This document shows positions 16,857 through 22,977 of a DNA stretch of 46,558 bases, piece after piece. The translations under genes were made by a program, and so were the position numbers. Under the pieces are notes generated by a model, which did not search any database, had not been told where the DNA came from, and worked only from the letters and a program-made list of their open reading frames with translations. The number at the start of each line of letters is the position of its first letter. Position 1 is the first letter of the stretch. This DNA comes from an uncultured Myxococcales bacterium (GTDB taxonomy: Bacteria > Myxococcota_A > Polyangia > Polyangiales > Polyangiaceae): the NCBI GenBank assembly GCA_937949945.1, contig CALFEQ010000055.1, positions 1-46,558 on the forward strand, in the 5' to 3' direction.

Positions 16857-17597
16857 TCACTCGCCGAGCGCGTCGCTCGCGAACACCTCGACGTCGAAGT
16901 CGTCCTCGCCGTCGTCGGTGCTGTCCGTCGCCTCGGTCTCGGTCTCGGTCTCGTCGTCCTCCTCCTCGTCCTCCTCCTTCGTGAGGACGGGGAGACGCCG
17001 CTTGCCGATCGGACCCTCGTCGACGTAGTCGCGGAGCGCGGCCATGTCCTTGAGGGCCTGGAGCTTCGCGAGGCCCTTCACCTCGACCTGGCGGATGCGC
17101 TCGCGCGTGAGGTTCATGATCGCGCCGACCTCCTCGAGCGTCGTGCCGCCGCGATCGGCGACGTCGAGCGCGCAGGTCTCGGCCATCTCCCAGACCTCGA
17201 GGTCGGGGAAGTTCAGCTTGATGGCGCCGGTGCGAGCGGAAACGTCGAGGTAGAGGTGGTGCTTGCAGGAGACGAAGGGGCACGGACGCTCGCCGTCGAT
17301 GCAGTCGCCGCGCGTCTTCGGACGCTGCACGTCCTCCACCTCGGGGTAGAGGAGGCGCCCGAGCTCGAGCTCGCGCTTCGTCATCCGCTTGACGCTGATG
17401 GTGCGGGCGCGCACCTCGCGCTTGCGGCGCGAGCGGCGCTGCTCACGCGTGACGGGCTTCTCGGCGGGCTCCGCCTTCGCCGGCTGGAGCGCGAGAGCAC
17501 CTTCGGTCTGTAGAGGAGCGGCGGCGGTCCCCTCGGAGTGCACGATCGAATCCGTCACTTCGACCATCGCGCCTGCTTCGACTTGCTTCGAGTCCAT
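16857..17597 (-). CDS. Sigma-factor region-4-like helix-turn-helix protein
   Basis: A 246-residue regulator. The ATG at 17597 follows GGAGGAG by three bases and yields MDSKQVEAG; the longer open frame upstream has no features. After a flexible N-terminus and a basic stretch (REQRRSRRKREVRAR, about 55-70) comes a segment with Cys and His residues (GERPCPFVSCKHHLYLDV). A helix-turn-helix follows (TLEEVGAIMNLTRERIRQVEVKGLAKLQ cut into TLEEVGAIMNL and TRERIRQVE), which closely resembles region 4.2 of sigma-70. The C-terminus is very acidic (EEDEEEDDETETETEAT). Regions 2 and 3 of a sigma factor are absent, so it is a DNA-binding or RNA-polymerase-associated regulator rather than a full sigma factor. 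Confidence 0.85.
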   Translation of the reverse strand: MDSKQVEAGAMVEVTDSIVHSEGTAAAPLQTEGALALQPAKAEPAEKPVTREQRRSRRKREVRARTISVKRMTKRELELGRLLYPEVEDVQRPKTRGDCIDGERPCPFVSCKHHLYLDVSARTGAIKLNFPDLEVWEMAETCALDVADRGGTTLEEVGAIMNLTRERIRQVEVKGLAKLQALKDMAALRDYVDEGPIGKRRLPVLTKEEDEEEDDETETETEATDSTDDGEDDFDVEVFASDALGE

Positions 17598-18052
17598 CTG
17601 CTCCTCCAACTTCGAACTGCGAGCTTGGTGCTGGAGCGTGCGCACGCACGTCCCCTGTGGTCTCGGCTGCGCGGACCGCTGTCCCACAGCGCGATACCTC
17701 GACTCCCGTTTCCACTTCCATGAGCACCTATGGAGGCGCTCTGAGACTTGGGTGACTAGCCAGGCTCTGACGAAAGCGTCCCTATGGGCCGAATACACCC
17801 CAGCCGCGCGGAAGGCCCTCCACGTGCACGTTCGCCGTGCGTGGCCCCTCCTTCCGACAGCGCAAAGTCACAACAAAGGTCGACGCGAACCAGGACGACG
17901 ATCCCCTGCTCCTCCATCCCCGAGTCCGCGGGGCGGTCGAGCACATCGTCCCGACGGTCTTCGCCCAACCTGCCTCTCGTGGTGAAGACCGCCTGCAAGG
18001 CCGCCTGGAGATCTCCGGATGGAAATCACCGGCGTAGGTTCCGACACGGGCG

Positions 18053-18082
18053 ACTCTATTCCGAGCGAAAGAACAGGGTCAA
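18053..18082 (-). promoter_or_regulatory. Candidate minus-strand sigma-70-type promoter
   Basis: On the minus strand TTGACC (18082-18077) and TAGAGT (18058-18053) are 18 bases apart, matching 5/6 and 4/6 of the consensus. It points toward the sigma-4-like gene but would leave a leader of about 450 bases, so it could also serve an unannotated transcript. Confidence 0.3.
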
Positions 18083-18146
18083 CGTCGCGATCCGCTTTTT
18101 TTTGCGGCTTTCCATAATGGAACTGACTTCGCGCGTTTAGTCGTGC

Positions 18147-18171
18147 CGCTATGACAAAATATGTCATAGCG
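18147..18171. promoter_or_regulatory. Perfect 25-bp palindrome, operator-like
   Basis: CGCTATGACA and TGTCATAGCG are exact inverted copies around the 5-base centre AAATA. The even arm length and AT-rich core fit a homodimeric repressor site (TetR, MarR or GntR type). No T tract follows and pairing as RNA is also possible, but the site lies in an intergenic region between divergent genes, 260 bases before the hydrolase start, where an operator is expected. The cognate regulator is unknown. Confidence 0.6.
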
Positions 18172-18433
18172 ACCGCGCTCGGCGCGGGTCGATGGACGCA
18201 GACTTAATCGCAGCGCGATGCACGCGCGCCTCAGTCGTGACGTCGACGAGACGCACGACGATCGTCGCTCGCGGCGCGGCGCCCGCGGTCGTCGATCGGA
18301 TCGTCGCAAAGTCGCGCGCGCGACGTCCAACATCCGTCCGATCGCCGCAGCTCCTCCGTTCTCGCGAGCCCGGCTTTCGCGTGTGATCGCGCGGCTCACC
18401 GAGTCCGTGCGCGTGCTATCGTCCGGGCCCCCG

Positions 18434-19291
18434 ATGCTCGTACCGAAGGACGTCTCCGCTCGCGGCGCGCGCATCCGTTTCGTGGAGGCGGGCGCAGGCG
18501 CGCCGCTTCTCCTGCTCCACGATTTCGCGGCCACGCGCGACGTGTGGACGGCGGCCATCACGCGCCTCGCGCGAACCTTCCATGTGGTCGCCCCCGATCT
18601 CCCGGGCTTCGGCGCGAGCGAGAAGCCGGATCCCCAGCGTTACGCCTACGGCTGGGACGCCTTCTCCGACTCCATGTTCGATCTCGTGGCCGCGCTCGGC
18701 CTCGGACGCGTCCACGTCTGTGGACACGGGATGGGCGGCGGCGTCGCGCTCTCGCTCGCGGCGCGACATCCCGCGCTCGTCTCGAAGCTCGTGCTCGTGT
18801 CCGCGCTCGTCTTCCCCACGCAGGAGCACGCGCTCGAGCGGACCGGGCGCATCCCCGTGATCGGTGCTCTGCTCTGGCGTCAGCTCATGGGCCGGGCATT
18901 GTTCCGCGCGTACGTGCAGTCGACCCTCTACTCCGGGGCCAAGCAGGTCCCCGCAGGGAGGGTGGAGGCACTCTACGAAGCGTTCAACGCGCCTGCGGGC
19001 CGTCAGGCCGCGCACGCAACGCTGGTCGCTATATCCGACACTCGACCGCTGATCGCGCGTCTCCCGAGGGTCTCGGCCGACACGCTCGTCGTCTGGGGTC
19101 GCGACGACGCGATCGCTCCCGTCGATCACGGCCGTCGTCTCGCGCGCGAGCTCCGCGGCCGGTTCGAGGTCCTCGAGTGCGGCCGCTGCGCGCCGGAGGA
19201 AGAGCCGGACGCGTTCGCCGCGGCCGTGACCTCGTTCCTCGAAGCCGTGCCCTCGAAGAGGCCGACCGCAGGACGCGTCGCGACGCGATGA
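18434..19291 (+). CDS. Alpha/beta-hydrolase-fold protein lacking Ser and His of the triad
   Basis: A 285-residue protein with a clear alpha/beta-hydrolase fold: strand and oxyanion region PLLLLHDFAATRDVW, VVAPDLPGFGASEKP, and the acid region LVVWGRDDAIAP (D225). The nucleophile elbow reads G97-H-G99-M-G101, so the usual Ser is Gly. The catalytic His position, normally CGHxPxxExP, reads CGRCAPEEEP, so His is Arg251. Both were checked in the DNA (ggg and cgc codons). It is therefore unlikely to be a hydrolase and may be a binding or regulatory pseudoenzyme. Its stop overlaps the next ABC permease start (ATGA), so it belongs to the peptide transporter operon. The ATG at 18434 is chosen by domain start; the frame is open further upstream. 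Confidence 0.85.
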   Translation: MLVPKDVSARGARIRFVEAGAGAPLLLLHDFAATRDVWTAAITRLARTFHVVAPDLPGFGASEKPDPQRYAYGWDAFSDSMFDLVAALGLGRVHVCGHGMGGGVALSLAARHPALVSKLVLVSALVFPTQEHALERTGRIPVIGALLWRQLMGRALFRAYVQSTLYSGAKQVPAGRVEALYEAFNAPAGRQAAHATLVAISDTRPLIARLPRVSADTLVVWGRDDAIAPVDHGRRLARELRGRFEVLECGRCAPEEEPDAFAAAVTSFLEAVPSKRPTAGRVATR

Positions 19292-20211
19292 GCACGTGGA
19301 GGGGCGACGATCGGAGCGTCTCCGGCGCGGCCGCCCGCGTCTCGGGTGCAGCGTCGCCGCCGGTACGTATGCGCGACGCCCTCCTTCGGAACACCGCGTT
19401 CCGCGCCGGGCTCGTGCTCGTCGGCCTGCTCGTGACGCTCGCGCTGCTCGGCCCGATCGTCGCCCGACACGATCCGTACACGAGCGACTTCGTCGGCGGC
19501 ATCACATCCGAAAACTTGCCCGTCGGACCGAGCGCAGAGTATTGGCTGGGCACCGATCGCATCTTCCGTGACGTCTTCGCTCGCCTCGCGACCGGAGCAC
19601 GCATCTCGCTCGCGATCGGCATCGCAGCGACCGCCATCGCCACGTGCGTCGGCACGGTCGTCGGCGTGCTCGCCGGCTGGTACGAGGGACGCGCGCTCGA
19701 CACGGTGCTCATGCGCCTCGTCGACGTCGGGCTCGCCTTCCCGTTCCTCCTCATCGTGATGGCGCTCGGCGCCGCGCTCGATCGGACGACCGCGACGACG
19801 ATCCTCCTCACCCTCGGCCTGACGGGCTGGCTCGGCGTCGCGAGGATGGTCCGCGCGAAGACGCTGCAGGTCCGCAACCTCGACTTCGTCGTCGCCGCGA
19901 GAGCGCTCGGTCAGTCCACGTGGCGCATCCTCGCGAAGCACGTGCTGCCCAACGTCGCGGGCCCCGTCGTCGTCATCGCGACGCTCCTCGTCGCGCAGAT
20001 GATCCTCGCGGAGAGCGTGCTCTCGTATCTCGGCGCGGGCATCAGCCCGCCCACGCCGACGTGGGGCCACATGCTCCTCGAAGGCCAGGATTACCTCACC
20101 GCCGCGCCCTGGATTTCGGGCGCTCCCGCCGCCGCGATCCTCGTCGCGGTCCTCGGCTTCAACCTCCTCGGCGACGGTCTCCGTGATGTCCTCGACCCGC
20201 GCAAGACCTGA
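19288..20211 (+). CDS. Peptide ABC transporter permease, DppC/OppC type
   Basis: A 307-residue inner-membrane permease. One transmembrane helix lies after a flexible N-terminus (AGLVLVGLLVTLALLGPIVA, about 40-60), followed by a short loop with the family segment EYWLGTDRIFRDVFARL and five further helices. The EAA-like loop that contacts the ATPase is seen as FVVAARALGQSTWRILAKHVLPN. The start overlaps the upstream hydrolase-like gene and its last 26-29 bases overlap the solute-binding protein gene. Partners are the permease at 21955 and the lipoprotein at 20186. Confidence 0.93.
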   Translation: MSTWRGDDRSVSGAAARVSGAASPPVRMRDALLRNTAFRAGLVLVGLLVTLALLGPIVARHDPYTSDFVGGITSENLPVGPSAEYWLGTDRIFRDVFARLATGARISLAIGIAATAIATCVGTVVGVLAGWYEGRALDTVLMRLVDVGLAFPFLLIVMALGAALDRTTATTILLTLGLTGWLGVARMVRAKTLQVRNLDFVVAARALGQSTWRILAKHVLPNVAGPVVVIATLLVAQMILAESVLSYLGAGISPPTPTWGHMLLEGQDYLTAAPWISGAPAAAILVAVLGFNLLGDGLRDVLDPRKT

Positions 20212-21958
20212 CCGCCGAGCGATCGCGCTCGCGGCCGCGCTCGCCACGTCGACGCTGGCGTGCTCGCGCGAGCTGCCTGCGCCGATCCCCGCCGCGAGCC
20301 CCGACGACGCAGAGCCTCGACGCGGAGGCGTCCTCGATCTCGCGACGTTCGGCGACCTGCGCGCGCTCGACCCGGCCAACGTGAGCGACGGGATGGCACC
20401 GCAGATCCTCGAGACGATCTTCGCGGGCCTCGTCGACTACGACGCCGACGGGAAGATCCAGCCCGACATCGCCGAGCGGTGGGTCGTCGAGGACGGCGGC
20501 AAGACGTTCCGCTTCTTCCTCCGCCCGAACGTGCGCTTCCACGACGGCGAGGAGGTCACGGCCGACGACGTGAAGCGCTCGGTCGTGCGCGCCCTGCATC
20601 CGAGCGCGCCGAACCCGTACTCCCCTTACTACGCATCGATCGTCGGCTACGCGGACCTCGCCGCGAAGAAGACCGACGAGCTCGTGGGCGTCGAGGTCGA
20701 GGGGAAATACGTCGTCACGTTCCGCCTCACGGAGCCCGACGCGACGTTCCTGTACGTCCTCGCGATGCTGCCGCTGCGCCCGGTGTGCAAGAGCGCGGGC
20801 GATCGGTACTCGGACACGTGGCACCCGTGCGGCGCCGGACCGTTCAAGCTCCCGCCGGACGGCTGGCAGCGCGGTCACACGCTCACCGTGGTCCGCCACG
20901 AAGGCTACTTCCGCCCGGGCCTCCCCTACCTCGACGCGGTGAGGTGGACGTTCCACCAGAACCCGTCGAGCCAGACGCTCCGCTTCTTGCGGGGGGAGCT
21001 CGACGTCATCAAGGACCTGTCGGCCGCCGACCTCTTGCGCTTCCAGGCCGACGCGCGCTGGAAGCCGTTCGGCGAGTACGACGCCGAGCGGCAGATCCTC
21101 GGCGAGGCCATGAACGTGCGGACGCCGCCGTTCGACAACGTCGAGATCCGCCGCGCCGTCGCGAAGGCGATCGACCGCGAGGCGCTCCAGAAGGTGCGCG
21201 CGGCCAACCTCCGCGCGACCAACCAGGTCGTCCCGCCCGGAGTGTTCGGCTACGACCCGACGCTCGAGGGGCAGCGCTACGACTACGAGGGCGCGCTCGA
21301 GCACATGCGCCGCGCGGGCTACCCGTACGATCCGGTGACGAAGACCGGCGGCTGGCCCCACGTCGTGCCGTACACCGTCTACAAGATGGGCCTGCAGGAC
21401 TTCACGGGGCAGGTCCTGAAGCAGCAGCTCGAGCGCATCGGCATCCGCATCGAGCTCCGCGTCGTGAACTACCCGACGTTCATCGCGCTGCGCGGGCGGC
21501 GCGACGCTTCGCCGTTCGGTCCGGGGTTCTGGATGAACGACTACCCCGACGCGATGAGCTTCCTCGAGCCGCTGTTCCACTCGAAGTCGATCGCGGACGA
21601 GGACTCGAGCAACTGGTCGTTCTACTCGAACCCGCGCGTCGACGAGCTGCTCGACCAGGCGCACCGCGAGCTCGACGACGATCGGAGAAAGAAGCTCTAC
21701 TCCGAGGTGCAGCGCATCCTCGTCGACGATGCGCCGTGGGCGTTCACCCAGAACTACCGCTTCTACACGCAGCGCCAGGCCTACGTCCGCGGGCACCGCA
21801 CCCATCCGATGTGGGTGCACGATCTGACGCGAACGTGGATCGATCGCGCCGCCGGCTCCGTCGCAGGACGATCGATTCTCTCCGAGCGCAGCTTCGCGGC
21901 CCTCCTCGGGACCTCGAGGGCGGCCGCGCCGGCTCGCTCACCGCGCGAGGGACGATGA
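20186..21958 (+). CDS. Peptide ABC transporter substrate-binding lipoprotein (SBP family 5)
   Basis: A 590-residue periplasmic binding protein of the DppA/OppA type. The signal peptide ends in TLAC (Cys27), so it is lipid-anchored. Family segments include RGGVLDLATF, DIAERWVVEDGGKTFRFFLR, VRFHDGEEVTADDVKRS, GAGPFKL and the FWMNDYPDAMSFL region lining the ligand pocket. Two start codons are adjacent, GTG 20183 and ATG 20186; both lie inside the end of the upstream permease gene, so translation is coupled. Its stop overlaps the next permease start (ATGA). The ligand (peptide, nickel, sugar) cannot be inferred with confidence. The C-terminal 30 residues are a Ser/Arg/Ala-rich tail. Confidence 0.92.
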   Translation: MSSTRARPDRRAIALAAALATSTLACSRELPAPIPAASPDDAEPRRGGVLDLATFGDLRALDPANVSDGMAPQILETIFAGLVDYDADGKIQPDIAERWVVEDGGKTFRFFLRPNVRFHDGEEVTADDVKRSVVRALHPSAPNPYSPYYASIVGYADLAAKKTDELVGVEVEGKYVVTFRLTEPDATFLYVLAMLPLRPVCKSAGDRYSDTWHPCGAGPFKLPPDGWQRGHTLTVVRHEGYFRPGLPYLDAVRWTFHQNPSSQTLRFLRGELDVIKDLSAADLLRFQADARWKPFGEYDAERQILGEAMNVRTPPFDNVEIRRAVAKAIDREALQKVRAANLRATNQVVPPGVFGYDPTLEGQRYDYEGALEHMRRAGYPYDPVTKTGGWPHVVPYTVYKMGLQDFTGQVLKQQLERIGIRIELRVVNYPTFIALRGRRDASPFGPGFWMNDYPDAMSFLEPLFHSKSIADEDSSNWSFYSNPRVDELLDQAHRELDDDRRKKLYSEVQRILVDDAPWAFTQNYRFYTQRQAYVRGHRTHPMWVHDLTRTWIDRAAGSVAGRSILSERSFAALLGTSRAAAPARSPREGR

Positions 21959-22965
21959 AGCGCGTGCTGCGACGTCTCGCGTGGGCCGTCTTCGTCGTCT
22001 GGGCGACGGTGACGATCGCGTTCCTCGTGAACCACGCGCTCCCGTCGGATCCCGCGCGGATGATCGCCGGGCAGCAGGCGCCGCCGGCGGCGGTCGCGAA
22101 GATCCGGAGCGAGCTCGGGCTCGATCGCCCGCTCTGGTCCCAGTACGGCCGCTTCCTCCGACGGCTCGTCCACTTCGGTCCGTCCTCGTTCGAGAAGACG
22201 GATCCGCAGCACGGCTCGTGCGCCAACGCGGGCCCGCTCCACCTCGACCTCGGTCGCAGCTATCAGCAGCGGCGCCCCGTGACGACGATCCTCGCCGAGC
22301 GCGCGCCGCGCACGCTCCTGCTCGCGTTCGCCGCCGCGTGCGTCCAAGCCCTCATCGGCGTCTCCGCCGGCGTCTTCGCGGCGACGCGCAGGCGCACGAG
22401 CGCCGATCGCCTCGCCGTCGGCCTGAGCATGCTCGGCGTGAGCGCGCCGACGTTCGTGATCGGCCTCTTCCTCCAGTGGCTCTTCGCCTACCGCCTGCGG
22501 TGGTTCCCGATCGACGGCTACGGCGAGACCGCCCTCGAGCACCTCGCGAGCCTCGTCCTCCCGGCGATCACCCTCGGCGTCTTCGGCGCCGCCTACTACA
22601 CGCGCATCGTCCGCGACGAGATGATCGGCGAGCTGTCGAGCGACTACGTCCGGACGGCGCGCGCGAAGGGCCTCGGCCCGCTCCAGGTCACCGTCCGCCA
22701 CGCGCTGCGCAACGCGATGATGCCGATCGTCACGATGTTCGGCCTCGAGATCGGCACGCTCGTCGGCGGCGCGGTCGTGACCGAGAGCGTGTTCCGCTGG
22801 CCCGGCCTCGGCTCGCTCAGCGTCAACGCGATGCTCGATCGCGACGGGCCGCTCATCATGGGCTGCGTCGTCGTGACGTCGACCGCCGTGGTCCTCTCCA
22901 CGCTCGCCGTCGACCTCGCGTACGCCTTCCTCGATCCGCGCGTCCGGCGCAGCGGTTCGTCGTGA
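21955..22965 (+). CDS. Peptide ABC transporter permease, DppB/OppB type
   Basis: A 336-residue inner-membrane permease with the DppB opening (LRRLAWAVFVVWATVTIAFLVNHALPSDP), the periplasmic segment LGLDRPLWSQYGRFL, and the EAA loop YVRTARAKGLGPLQVTVRHALRN read in two parts (YVRTARAKGLGP, HALRNAMMPIV). An extra Cys-containing loop of about 25 residues (FEKTDPQHGSCANAGP) precedes the usual LGRSY motif. It ends the operon; the next gene, on the opposite strand, ends 12 bases away, so no ATPase gene follows. A genome-encoded ATPase elsewhere would be needed for transport. Confidence 0.93.
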   Translation: MKRVLRRLAWAVFVVWATVTIAFLVNHALPSDPARMIAGQQAPPAAVAKIRSELGLDRPLWSQYGRFLRRLVHFGPSSFEKTDPQHGSCANAGPLHLDLGRSYQQRRPVTTILAERAPRTLLLAFAAACVQALIGVSAGVFAATRRRTSADRLAVGLSMLGVSAPTFVIGLFLQWLFAYRLRWFPIDGYGETALEHLASLVLPAITLGVFGAAYYTRIVRDEMIGELSSDYVRTARAKGLGPLQVTVRHALRNAMMPIVTMFGLEIGTLVGGAVVTESVFRWPGLGSLSVNAMLDRDGPLIMGCVVVTSTAVVLSTLAVDLAYAFLDPRVRRSGSS

Positions 22966-22977
22966 CGCGGGAGACGC

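Larger units (their letters stand above)
17598..18433. other. Long non-coding region with regulatory signatures
   Basis: About 835 bases between the divergent sigma-4-like gene and the hydrolase-transporter operon hold no gene I can support. Base composition is less GC-biased than in the genes around it, particularly at 18050-18200. It contains a candidate minus-strand promoter (18053-18082), a CCGC-T8-GCGG element (18092-18107) and a perfect 25-bp palindrome (18147-18171). Open frames crossing it lack codon bias and domains. A small RNA cannot be excluded. Confidence 0.6.

Noticed and set aside
17784..18140. Small open frames in the long intergenic region
   Set aside because: Weak third-position bias, no ribosome site and no similarity to any family I know.
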